This document shows, piece after piece, positions 8,747-18,600 of a DNA stretch of 64,000 nucleotides (positions within the stretch are counted from its first letter, which is position 1; each line of letters starts with the position of its first letter). The DNA is taken from the NCBI RefSeq assembly GCF_024436395.1, contig NZ_JAFMZO010000001.1, forward strand, positions 124,001 to 188,000, written 5' to 3'. The notes beneath the pieces were generated by a model, which saw nothing but the letters and a program-made list of their open reading frames with translations, was not told where the DNA came from and searched no databases. The stretch comes from Paradesertivirga mongoliensis (lineage in GTDB: Bacteria; Bacteroidota; Bacteroidia; Sphingobacteriales; Sphingobacteriaceae). A program made the translations under genes and the position numbers.

Positions 8747-9121
8747 CTCATTTCACTACCATGAGGGGTAATACATATGTTACAATTTTAAATGTAATAA
8801 GCTCATTACATGAAGATTAAGAACACACGGAAAGCTTTAGCGATACCTACCCAACTCTTGCTTTCGTAAAGCAGCTATTTTAAACTGCAAACAGAAGACT
8901 CTGGCAAGTTTCCCGAAAACACCTGCAGGCGATAAGTGGGCCAGGTTAAAAATATTTTTCAGAACTGTTACCCAGCAAGTTAGACTGAACTTAAAAAAAA
9001 GAATTATTTGTTTGCATCTTTTTTAATGACCTTCACGTAAAAAAAGGGAAATAATATCCACAAATTGCGGATATTTTCCGCAAAGCGCTCTCATTTTTCA
9101 TATCTCTAACAGGTAGCAAAA

Positions 9122-12100
9122 ATGAAACACTTACTCTCAACCTCTAATGCACAATCTAATCTATCCGAAAGAAAAACTAGCCTTAGTGATGCGAGATGCA
9201 AGAATTACAGCAAATACAGCAGTATCTTCCGCTCCCTTGCGGCCGGCGTTTTTCTAATTTTTCTTTCGCCAGCGATAGGTTTGGCACAGGGGATTACCGT
9301 TAGAGATGCTAACGGCGCTGGAAATGGCATTACACAAGGCTCCTTAACCCTGGGGCAAAAAAATATAGTATTATTCGGCTTTGGTATAAAAGCGGAGGTG
9401 ATAAGTACGCTGACGGAAATGAACGTTGGAATTTTCTCTCCCGACAGTCGTAACAACTACTTCAGCAATTTTAGAATTATAAAATCGGCCGATAGCGTAC
9501 ACTCCTTCGATGATATTCAGCTCGGTATCACTGCAAGTTGGAAGAAAAACAATCTGAGCAGCCTGAGCATTTCGCTTTCGGACGAGCTTGCAGACACCTC
9601 GAAAGCATCTTATTATTTTCTGGTAGCGGATTATAGCGGCAACACCGGGACCGTCCCGGGAACCATACAATTTAATTTCTCAACTACCCAAAAGTCAAGC
9701 GCATTGATAACAAGCGGCGGCAGTTATAACAATTTTAACCTGCCGGGAACTACTTTTAGTATGAACCCGCCAACGGTTGCTGTTTCAAGCAACAACAGTG
9801 GAACTAATGGAATCACCCCCTCTTTAATCACTTTCAACCAAAAAGGCATTGTCCTTTTTGGATTCGGAGTGAACGTTCAGGGAGTTTCCACCATAAGCCA
9901 GTTTAACATCAGCAGCACCAACAACATCGGCAGCTATTTCAGCAATGGAAAGCTTTACCGGTCAACAGACAACGTCTTTTCTATGGACGACGCTTTGATC
10001 GCGTCAATAAATATCGGAAAGAACGTAAGCACCAATCTCGCCATATCTAACCTGAGTGAGTCGTTTGACTGGTCGCCGATACGCTATTATTTTTTAGTGG
10101 CTGACTATACTACCAATGGCCCTGTATTGAACAATACCATAAAACTCCAGTTTAAAAGTGCGCAAACTGCCGAGGCCGTTGTGCAAAGCGCTCCGCAAAA
10201 ATACTCATACAATAATTTCGATATTGACGGGCAGACCTTCGTATTTGCAAGAACTACCATTTGGCTGGGCAACGCACTGCTGAATCCAGCCAACTGGAAT
10301 AATGCCGAAAACTGGAGCGGAGGCTATGTTCCGGGCACAACAGATATCGCCTATCTGGGCACACAAAGCTTTCTTACACAACCTGTGGTCTCCGCCAACG
10401 CCAGCATTGGCGCCATCCACCTTGGAACCGCGCAATCAGTTACTCTTACCGTAGACAGCGCCGCGACTTTATCTGCAGGCGATGTAATTTTCAGAACTGC
10501 CAATGCTTCAGTAACTGATAGCATCAGGGGTGCAGGAAACTTGTTGGTCAATAACTTCCAGTTAAGTGAACCCACCACCAATCCTGTGCTTTCTGTCAAC
10601 CAGATCTCAAAAATCGTTTCAAGTATTGCTAATCTTAGGGCCAGCAACATTATTCTTCGTTCAAAAGCAAACGGCTCAAAAAATGACGCGGTATTTGAAG
10701 TATCGGCCGGAACAGTTTCAGTAACGGGAAGCATTCAGACTATCCATACCAGCGCAGCTAACACCGCAACTTTTTATACAGACAGCAGCAGTGTCATCCA
10801 CTTATCAGCAGCAAATCCATTTCTCTTGTCGGCCACCGGCAGCAATGCCATCACCCACCGGGGAGTAACCGCTTTTAATGGAGCACTGGCTCAAAACATA
10901 AGCGGCAAAGTAAACTTTAAGGACCTAATTCTAAGTGGCGATGGTGTAAAAACTATTGAAGCCACTATCCCGGGACCATTCAATCTTGCCGGAAACCTCA
11001 CCATCACTGCCCCGGCGAGAATCAACTATTCTCCGAATATCACTTCAATAAACGTTAGAGGAAATTTTTCGGGAAATTCTGCTCTCAATTCGGGCGCCCT
11101 TCCGGTCTATATTGGAAGACACTGGCTAAATACCACGCGTGGGCCTATCACCGGGACCGTAAATTATGACGGGCCAGGCGATCAAACGGTGGCCGGATTG
11201 CAATATACCAACGTCAATTTTCTGAACGGCGGAATTAAGAGCTTGTCGGACTCCGCATCGGTTAGTACAACGCTTACTGTTGGAGCAAACACTATTCTTT
11301 ACACGGCCAACAAACTTACGTTGAGAGCCGACGCCAGTTCGAACGCTAATATAGCTCCGCTGCTCAACGGCGCCGATGTTCAGGGAAAAGTAATCGTGCA
11401 GTCGCATATCAAGGGCGGTAAACGAGGCAATGTAATATTAAGCTCTCCTATTTACGAAACCATCAATTCGGTTAAAGCTTTTCCGTACCGCCAGCTAAAA
11501 AGCCACATGCCGGTTACTGGCAATGGCGGCCCTACAAATGGATTTGACGAAGGAGCCGCTGTCAACCCCAACGGCTTTACCATCCGTAATTTCGTTGAAT
11601 CTGCCTCGCCATCGCAGACGCAATACCTAAGCATTTCGCATATCGATAACACTATCGGCCCGGGCTTCGGCTTTGTATTCTTCTTCCGCGGCGATCGTTC
11701 AAATATTTACAACAAAGTGAATGCGCCCTTCATCACCCCGGAAGACGTAGTATATGAACATAATGGGGAGATCAACAAAGGCGACATCATTCTTCCTTTA
11801 TCGTATACTTATTATTCGGGAGCAACCGATAACGGCTTTAACCTTGTAGGAAACCCGTACCCCTCAACCATTGATCTGCAAAAGTTACTGGAAGGCACAC
11901 CATACACCCGCACCTGGATACTTAAACAGGACAATACTTATGCTGTTTATGACCCGGCACTTGGAACGGGTACTAACGGCGCTTCGCGTTATCTCGTACC
12001 CGGACAAGGATTCTTTGTACAGGCCAGCGAGGCGAATCAAACACTGACCTTTACCGAGGCTTGCAAAGTTACTTCTATGGCCTCAACCCGCACTATGGGA

Positions 12101-12874
12101 GAAAAAGACGAACCCACGAGCCATATATCTGCCTTGGCGCCAAAAACGGGCGACACTCAATACATAAAGCTGAAGGCACAAAAATCGGATATCGATTTAA
12201 GCGACGAAACGATCATTGCATTCAAAAGCGGGAGCAGTTCAAACAAAGATTCGGAAGATGCCGTGTATCTAAGTGAGGCAAGCGTTGTATTTGGCAGCCT
12301 CTCGACAGACAATGAATTACTGGCTATAAATTACCTTCCTGCCGGCGACAGCGACACGGAAGTTAAGCTGAATTTGACCGGAGAAACAGGTTCTTATAAT
12401 CTAAGCTTAAGTGAAAAAGCTGCAACTGGTTTTTCAGACATTCTCCTGGTTGATAATTACTCCAATAAAATAGTTAGCCTGATAAGCGAGCCGGTTTACA
12501 ATTTCTCTATCGATAAAGCTATCAGCAACACGCATGGAAATACGCGCTTCAAAATAGTTTTCAGAAAACCCTCACAGAATCTTGTTAAAACGGACAAGAC
12601 CGCTGCAATGATGGAAGGAAGCAAGGAAGCTAGCTTACTGGTATACCCAAATCCGGTTGAGGACGAACTGAGGATTAATCTTTCGAACAATATCGGAACC
12701 GTAAAAATGAAGATCTATTCGATAAGCGGAAAAGAAGTAATGCACCACGAGGCTGAGTATGCCGAAACCATTATTCAGAACGTGTCTGTTCTCGGTAAAG
12801 GCCATTATATTTTAAAGCTCATAGACGCCAAGTCTGATAGCGTGATTGGGACAGAAAAGTTTATTAAGCAATAG
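9122..12874 (+). CDS. Large surface protein with a type IX secretion sorting domain
   Basis: This 1250-residue protein has a hydrophobic signal core at about residues 39-55 (FLIFLSPAIGLAQ), preceded by an unusually long polar n-region of about 36 residues with no internal Met. Two homologous ~160-residue units follow (about 57-215 and 218-380), sharing NGIT, LFGFG, YYFLVADY and YNNF motifs. A beta-rich middle (starting WNNAENWSGGYVPG) resembles repeat-rich adhesins. The last ~70 residues (YPNPVEDELRI, KMKIYSISGKEV, GHYILKL, EKFIKQ) are a typical T9SS type A sorting domain, so the protein should be exported by the Por/Gld machinery and held at or released from the surface. No catalytic motif is recognised. 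It is oriented against every other large gene here. A small PID-CTERM-like gene follows 43 nt downstream. Confidence 0.85.
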   Translation: MKHLLSTSNAQSNLSERKTSLSDARCKNYSKYSSIFRSLAAGVFLIFLSPAIGLAQGITVRDANGAGNGITQGSLTLGQKNIVLFGFGIKAEVISTLTEMNVGIFSPDSRNNYFSNFRIIKSADSVHSFDDIQLGITASWKKNNLSSLSISLSDELADTSKASYYFLVADYSGNTGTVPGTIQFNFSTTQKSSALITSGGSYNNFNLPGTTFSMNPPTVAVSSNNSGTNGITPSLITFNQKGIVLFGFGVNVQGVSTISQFNISSTNNIGSYFSNGKLYRSTDNVFSMDDALIASINIGKNVSTNLAISNLSESFDWSPIRYYFLVADYTTNGPVLNNTIKLQFKSAQTAEAVVQSAPQKYSYNNFDIDGQTFVFARTTIWLGNALLNPANWNNAENWSGGYVPGTTDIAYLGTQSFLTQPVVSANASIGAIHLGTAQSVTLTVDSAATLSAGDVIFRTANASVTDSIRGAGNLLVNNFQLSEPTTNPVLSVNQISKIVSSIANLRASNIILRSKANGSKNDAVFEVSAGTVSVTGSIQTIHTSAANTATFYTDSSSVIHLSAANPFLLSATGSNAITHRGVTAFNGALAQNISGKVNFKDLILSGDGVKTIEATIPGPFNLAGNLTITAPARINYSPNITSINVRGNFSGNSALNSGALPVYIGRHWLNTTRGPITGTVNYDGPGDQTVAGLQYTNVNFLNGGIKSLSDSASVSTTLTVGANTILYTANKLTLRADASSNANIAPLLNGADVQGKVIVQSHIKGGKRGNVILSSPIYETINSVKAFPYRQLKSHMPVTGNGGPTNGFDEGAAVNPNGFTIRNFVESASPSQTQYLSISHIDNTIGPGFGFVFFFRGDRSNIYNKVNAPFITPEDVVYEHNGEINKGDIILPLSYTYYSGATDNGFNLVGNPYPSTIDLQKLLEGTPYTRTWILKQDNTYAVYDPALGTGTNGASRYLVPGQGFFVQASEANQTLTFTEACKVTSMASTRTMGEKDEPTSHISALAPKTGDTQYIKLKAQKSDIDLSDETIIAFKSGSSSNKDSEDAVYLSEASVVFGSLSTDNELLAINYLPAGDSDTEVKLNLTGETGSYNLSLSEKAATGFSDILLVDNYSNKIVSLISEPVYNFSIDKAISNTHGNTRFKIVFRKPSQNLVKTDKTAAMMEGSKEASLLVYPNPVEDELRINLSNNIGTVKMKIYSISGKEVMHHEAEYAETIIQNVSVLGKGHYILKLIDAKSDSVIGTEKFIKQ

Positions 12875-12917
12875 AAATGGGAAGCGGAGCTTATTCTGCG
12901 TAAGGAGTAAAAGTTTG

Positions 12918-13133
12918 ATGCAAAAAAAAGCCCTTTTAATTGCAGGTCTCATTTTTTTTATTTTTTCGTTTTGCTTTGGACAGGAAGAATTGCCACCTCC
13001 CCCTCCGGAAGACTGCGATCCTGATTACGACGTTTGCGAGGAGGATACTGCACCAATAGATGACGGAGTGATTCTGCTTTTGATAGCAGGAACGCTTTAT
13101 GGGTTAAAACGGATAAAGCCAGGAGATTCTTAG
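12918..13133 (+). CDS. Small exported protein with a PID-CTERM-like sorting tail
   Basis: This 71-residue protein starts at the ATG at 12918, where AGGAG at 12903-12907 is a clear ribosome binding site. A longer frame starting inside the previous gene is less likely. The layout is a signal peptide (MQKKALLIAGLIFF to about residue 21), an acidic Pro-rich linker (PPPPP then EDCDPDYDVCEED, with Cys33 and Cys40), then PIDDG (46-50), a hydrophobic segment (51-63) and a basic end (LKRIK). A P-I-D motif followed by a membrane helix and basic residues matches, from memory, the PID-CTERM class of short Bacteroidota sorting tails. The function is unknown. Its close linkage to the T9SS protein suggests a joint surface role. 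Confidence 0.7.
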   Translation: MQKKALLIAGLIFFIFSFCFGQEELPPPPPEDCDPDYDVCEEDTAPIDDGVILLLIAGTLYGLKRIKPGDS

Positions 13134-13499
13134 CAATCAGAGGCTAAAGCACTTTGCATCCCATCCAACAGTAAGGTCGTACGGAGTTTTTAAAACATAA
13201 AACAAATGCACTCACAGGGGGGCACTGGCGGCATTAATCCCAGTACGCCCGGGTCAATCCAAGATTAAAATGCAACACCATGCTGAGAGGTAATTTTTTT
13301 TACGAATGCTGAAATCACTATGACCTGTAGCTATTGCCTTGATAGCTTTCCAAAAGTTTGAAACTTTTGGAAAGCTTAGCCAACGTCACAGGTAGTTGAG
13401 CGACATCGACATTAAAGACTTTGCAGCAGTTAACCGTCAAGCTTTAGATAGCAGCCTATCCACCATTCTTCGAAAGGCTCGGAGTCACCGCAACATGCA
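13134..13499. other. Intergenic region between convergent genes
   Basis: This 366-nt gap is where the plus-strand pair and the long minus-strand operon converge. It holds the 33-bp palindrome at 13344-13376 and a weaker GC-rich stem (GGGCACTGG at 13220-13228 paired with CCAGT and GCCC at 13240-13250, with a 2-nt bulge) that has no T-run. No coding frame here looks real. Confidence 0.6.
13344..13376. terminator. 33-bp palindrome, likely two-way terminator or dispersed repeat
   Basis: Arms AGCTTTCCAAAAGTTT and AAACTTTTGGAAAGCT flank a single G at 13360, a perfect 16-bp match. Outer bases ACCTGT (13323-13328) and ACAGGT (13388-13393) extend the symmetry. Its place between convergent genes suits a bidirectional terminator, but a distinct T-run after the stem is missing, so a dispersed palindromic element remains possible. 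Confidence 0.5.
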
Positions 13500-15677
13500 T
13501 CAAGGCATTTTCTTAAACCCTTCAGACCTAACCTTCCACTTTCCGTCTTTGGGAAACCCGGGATTTGGTCCTACGCTTCCATCCCATCCTCCGGCCATCA
13601 TCGCGACAGCGATAAGAACACCACCGTTTCCGGGAAGGTAAATACGTAAACGTCCGTCCTGGTAATTATGGCCATTTTTCAGGTATGTATTTGTTTGAAC
13701 CTTCATGAAAAGTGCATCAATTGCCTTGTTTGGCTTGCCCAGTCGTGCTGCTGTTAACGCTGTCATCGGAAAATCCCAGCCCCAGGTATCAGGCCATTGC
13801 CAAACTTTCCAGACGGTATCAAAAGTACGCTGCATCGTCGCCTTGTCAAGTTTTGCAGACGCCGGAACCATACCTAATGCGCCAAGAACCGAAGGGTGAT
13901 CTCGCAACCACTTCTCGTTAGTAAATGAGTCAGGGTTATTTTCGGTCGATAAATAAACTCCGTTTAATTCAGGAAGAGGCGCCAGTTTGTTAATTATGTT
14001 ATCCCATTCAGCATTACGGGGCATACCGAGGCGCTCACGCCACTTTTGAGCGATGCGTAAAGCCCAATCCCAATAAGCTACTTCGTAAGTAGGATTATAG
14101 GTATCTTCTGCTTTAAACACTTCCTGGGCAGGGATCAACCCCTTGCCCAAATTATAGCGATTTTTCAAACTATCGTAGGCCGGAAATGAAGCCATAAATT
14201 CGGCAGTGCCAAAAACAAGGTCTTTATATTTCTCCAACATCTCTTTACTGCTGCTATCGCGATAAGCGAGTTCGGCCATATAAATGGGGTGCGGCTGCTG
14301 CCAGAGAATAAAAGCTCCAACAGTAGACGGACTTTCCAACCCTTCGTGATCGGTCATCTTCTGCCAGCGATAGCCCTTAAAGCCCTGCCGTCCGGCTATT
14401 TGCCTTGCCGGCTCTTTCACATTAAAATACCAATCGAGCGTTTTAGTCATCAACTCAGGCCTATTCCATAAAGCAAAGTGCACCGCGTGCCACCAATGCA
14501 TTTCGAGGTGAGGCTTGCCAAACCAGCTATTGAAAGTCAGCCCGGTTTCCTGTGGAGGAAAATTACCCGCACATTGAATTTTTGTAAGATATTGAGACGT
14601 GATCACTCTTCGCTCAAGCTCCTTAGCTCTTGGATCAGTGCTCCCTGTGAAATCAATAGCGGCGCCACTCATCCAGAATTTCTTCCAGTTGCTGTTGCTG
14701 CTTTCACGGGTAGAACTAAAATCTGGAATCGACTCGGATTTTGCCGGCGAAAACAAAGCACTCAATTCAAAGCTTTCAGAATCTTTATTTGGCGTGAGCT
14801 GAAAATAGTGTGGCGTTGATGTGGGTGCAATAGAAGATTTGGTATTCCATTTTAACGCGGTAAAATAGGTTATTCCTTCCAACTGATGCTCGATTGTTGC
14901 TCCTGTTTCCCGGGGATCTATAATAGAGGTTTTATGCTTTTGATGATTTTTATAATTTACGCCTTCATCCAAAAACTCGGCTGTTGGATAAGGATAGCGC
15001 AACTTGAATTTAAGTCGCCCCATTCTGATCAAACCCGAGTTTACCTGTACCGAAATTAGATCCAGATTCTGATGCCCTACTGTAACAACATTTACGGGGA
15101 TACCTTCCAGGGTGAAACTGCTGGTTAATTCGCCGGTCCACATGTTTAGAGTTTGACGGATATTCTTGATGTCGGCTGGTTTAGCCAAAGAACCATCTGC
15201 TTTGTAAAGATCGAAACCTAAATTACCCAACTGAAGCCGGTGAACGCTTTTGCGGAACCAGTCTGCCGCGTTGCGCTTGCGTAATGGCTCTGAATACTGA
15301 ATAGAATAAGTGGATTTCTTCCCATTCAGGGTATATTCTTTTAAAGTCTCCTCAAATTTGAAACCTGCGGTATCTGACCAGCGATTCCATCCCCACTCAG
15401 ATTGCGTTCCCAGTGACACTCCTTTGGCGTATCTTTCAGGAAAAGTCTGCAATCCGGTTACATCTGCAGTGAATGCAAATTTTCCATTTCCCAGCGAAAG
15501 CGACTCGAGGGAGTCGATACGAGTGTTAACAATATTGTGCCGTTGCACAAGCGCCTGCCGGTTAATAGGCTGGGCAATCGAAGCTGCGGTAAACGAACAC
15601 GAAATAGCAATTACACAAGAGCCCAATCTTAACTTTTTAAACAGGCTGTTAGGTTTCAGTAGCATATTATTCATCAA
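13500..15677 (-). CDS. Exported six-hairpin (alpha/alpha)6 glycosidase-like protein
   Basis: This 725-residue protein has a signal peptide (to about SIAQ, residue 36). A beta-rich N-terminal half is followed by an (alpha/alpha)6-type half, with a HLEMHWWHAVHFALWNRPEL stretch, GLESPSTVGAFILWQQPHP and WPDTWGWDFPMTALTAARLG. The combination resembles GH65/GH95-like enzymes. I cannot name the family or point to catalytic residues with confidence. It is the last gene of the long operon that begins at 38644 and starts 20 nt after the DUF4450-type gene. The start is uncertain by a few codons because the N-terminus reads MMNNM. By context it should act on pectin oligosaccharides, possibly L-fucose or L-rhamnose linkages; this is inference. 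Confidence 0.7.
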   Translation of the reverse strand: MMNNMLLKPNSLFKKLRLGSCVIAISCSFTAASIAQPINRQALVQRHNIVNTRIDSLESLSLGNGKFAFTADVTGLQTFPERYAKGVSLGTQSEWGWNRWSDTAGFKFEETLKEYTLNGKKSTYSIQYSEPLRKRNAADWFRKSVHRLQLGNLGFDLYKADGSLAKPADIKNIRQTLNMWTGELTSSFTLEGIPVNVVTVGHQNLDLISVQVNSGLIRMGRLKFKLRYPYPTAEFLDEGVNYKNHQKHKTSIIDPRETGATIEHQLEGITYFTALKWNTKSSIAPTSTPHYFQLTPNKDSESFELSALFSPAKSESIPDFSSTRESSNSNWKKFWMSGAAIDFTGSTDPRAKELERRVITSQYLTKIQCAGNFPPQETGLTFNSWFGKPHLEMHWWHAVHFALWNRPELMTKTLDWYFNVKEPARQIAGRQGFKGYRWQKMTDHEGLESPSTVGAFILWQQPHPIYMAELAYRDSSSKEMLEKYKDLVFGTAEFMASFPAYDSLKNRYNLGKGLIPAQEVFKAEDTYNPTYEVAYWDWALRIAQKWRERLGMPRNAEWDNIINKLAPLPELNGVYLSTENNPDSFTNEKWLRDHPSVLGALGMVPASAKLDKATMQRTFDTVWKVWQWPDTWGWDFPMTALTAARLGKPNKAIDALFMKVQTNTYLKNGHNYQDGRLRIYLPGNGGVLIAVAMMAGGWDGSVGPNPGFPKDGKWKVRSEGFKKMP

Positions 15678-15697
15678 TTTATCAGGCCTCTGTGACC

Positions 15698-18600
15698 TTA
15701 TCTTTTAAGTGTCAAACTCATTAAACCAACCACAACATCGTTGGCTAAAGCTTTTATTTTTAATTCCTTAAGTTCCTTGTCGGGATTCAGGGGCAGATCA
15801 AGAACCGTAGCTGCGCCTCCATCAATACCGTAATTTGAGAACCCTTTAATCGTGTAGAACTTATTGAAATTCCGGCTTATCTCGGCTGTTTTTAGATTAA
15901 CCCGATATGGCCGCGGATAACCCGTTGCAAACGCAAAATCGTCTATAAAATAGTCTTGTTCTATCGGCCACCAGGTTTCCGGATTACGTAACGGCAGGCG
16001 CTCTGTAGTACCATCTGTGTAATAGACAAGTACCTCAGCATTATCAAGTCGGCTTTGCATAGGATTGGTAGATCCAGCCATCAGCAAGTATGCATGAGCA
16101 GACTTTCCGCTAAGCGGGATAATTACCGAATCTGGATAATTGTCCCATTGAGATGTAAACACAATATTTTTAGAGCCTGCGGCTGACGGTGTTTGGAATG
16201 GCACGCCGTTAGGCAACTTAATCTCATTTCTGGTCGATGCTGCACTTCTTAAACCCGAGTCATCAATATTTGCAGTTGTTAGTGGATAACACCAGTTACC
16301 AATTCCCTGCAAAGGGAGCTGCAAAGTTGGCGACGATGGGCGCGGAGAGAGATATCTGTTTTTAAAGATGTTTGTTACCACATCATTATGGACCCCGCTC
16401 AAATCGACTTTTTGCCATTTCGCACTTGCAGGAGGAGTAACCGTCCAGTTGATAATTTTCTCTTCCACAAAACGACCATTTGAATATTCGAAACGCAGCT
16501 CGTTAGTACCGGAAGAAAGCGCCGCAGCGGGAATTTCCACACCCACAGAACCGTCAGCAGCCAAATTAACAGCTTTGGTAAACGAGGCCGAACCTTTGTT
16601 TACTTTTAGGGTTCCAGAAACAGCCGGACCCTGATTCTTCAACGTAACCGATAAGCCATTTCCCGTTTGTTCTTGTTCCGAAACGATCTTTACCGGTTCC
16701 TCTATAATGATATTTACCGGAGCCCACCAGGTAAAATCCCCTTGCTTCAGTTTGGTGAACACGGTTCGGTGTCCAGACTCAGCTTGAACCACCCCGGTTA
16801 TACCGTCATTTTTCAGGCTAGCGTTCTGAAGCACATTTTGCGGGTCGAAGATCTCCAAGGCCTTTGCATCTCCAAAACCGAGATTAAGGGGTGTATTCGA
16901 TGCGAAAGTCTGCACAGCAGGTTCAGTAATTTTGTCGCCGCTCCAGTCTACAACCACCGTATATTTCGAAGCTTCGGGTGCCACAATTTCCAGCTCAGGA
17001 GTCTCGATGGACGACTCTAATGCTCTCCAGTCAGCTTTTACTCCGTTCACCGTAATTGATCGAATTTCTTCTGCCTTTGCTTTTAGCTTAAGGCGCAACT
17101 TCATTGAAGTTGGAAACTTCGGACTGATATAATAGGTATCGGATTGTCCGCTTCTTTTAAAATCAAAAGCAATGTCCGGAACATTTAGCGAGGCATAATT
17201 CCACTCATCCGGGAAACCGGGACGGATAGTTAAGGTATCTGATAAAGCGTTCGGAAGAATACCATACAGCCCTTCTACTAAACTACGGCTGGCCATTGCA
17301 ATCGGGTCAGCAAAATCGCGGTAAAGCTCGCCACGGATGGCATCGTAAAATGAAAGCTGCTCAAAACCTCCCGGACTGGAGCTTAAGTACATACTTTCAA
17401 TGATCATGCTTTCGAAAAGCTTAAATGCTTCTTTTGATCTTCCTCCCTGCCAGTAAGCTAAGGCAGTATGCAGCACCTCTGCTGTAGCCACATTATTCAC
17501 AGACCAGGTGTAAGGCTGCCAGTTGGTGGTTGGAAGAATGTAGTAATCCTTATCAGGAAGTCCGTTTGCCTTTACAGGGATGCGCGGAATTTCCGTATCT
17601 ACATATCGCAACGCCTGATAAGCCTGAAAAGCATCGGGCACATCAGAATCAATGGCGTGATAAATGGTCCATAAACCAGCGTATGGATGCACCAATTTTA
17701 AGCCCAATAAGTCCTTATATTCTGCAAACCAACCCTTTTTGGGAAGCCACAAATGCGTATTGATCGCTTTTAATATTTTATCAGCTTCCGATTGATAAGG
17801 CCGCGGATCTTCGCCCATAATTACCGCCAGCTTCGCAGCCAGTTTATTTGCACGATAATTATAGGATGATGTATGCGTTACCCCGCCACCGCTGTATTGT
17901 AAGGCATCGCTTGCCCATATCGCGCAGTAGGCGTCATAGAGGCCGTCGCCGTCCATATCAAAGTTTCGCTTCTCCCAATCCAGGTGACGTTTTATAGCCG
18001 GCCACATCTGCTTAGCAAAATCAATGTCTCCTGTCCAGTTGAAATGGCTCAGCATCTGGTCGAAAAACACCAGGTTCATATCGTAATGGTGCGCAACATC
18101 ATTTCGATTAGGGTGTCGGGAAATATATCCCCTGCTAAACATTGCCGTGCCCATTTTTTCGGCATGGCGGGCGAAGTTCAAGGCGGTATCCGGAGTAACC
18201 GGACCGCTTGCAGGCTCAAGCACCTGAGATTTCTCGTATGCCGAAAAATGCATTTTTGCCCGATCATGCCACCCAAGGGGGTCGGCAAGAGAAGCGCCGC
18301 GCCAGGCATTTAAACGCATGCGCCAGGCAATAGCTCCATGCAAAAATGTGGGATCCTCCCAAACGGCATCGGCTGCCACTGCCAAAGCAGAACCTAAGGT
18401 ATTTAGATAGGGATCAGGAGTATTGATATTTACCCGGTTGGCTAGTTTTACCCGCGCCACTTCTGCTTTGTTAAAGTGCTGTGGGAGCATGGAATACTTC
18501 AGCTCAGGTTTATTATTCGGCGACTGAATTAAAAAGTAGAATTCTTTCGCTGCCGAAGAACCTATTCGACCGGTTAATACGGGTTGCGCTCCGGCTGTTG

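Larger units (their letters stand above)
8625..9121. other. Divergent intergenic region rich in inverted repeats
   Basis: This 497-nt region separates the minus-strand PL11 operon from the plus-strand T9SS gene, so it must hold both promoters. Besides site B, it contains a 25-bp perfect palindrome (8722-8746), an imperfect palindrome GTAATACATATGTTAC (8768-8783), an inverted repeat ATGTAAT/ATTACAT (8792-8811), and, 39 nt before the plus-strand ATG, TTGCGGA/TCCGCAA (9065-9083) overlapping ATATCC/GGATAT (9054-9074). No gene is visible. No good TTTG plus TAnnTTTG pair could be fixed for the plus-strand gene. Confidence 0.6.

Noticed and set aside
12846..12917. Extended start for the PID-CTERM-like protein inside the T9SS gene
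   Set aside because: A clear AGGAG lies before the ATG at 12918, which also gives a proper signal peptide.
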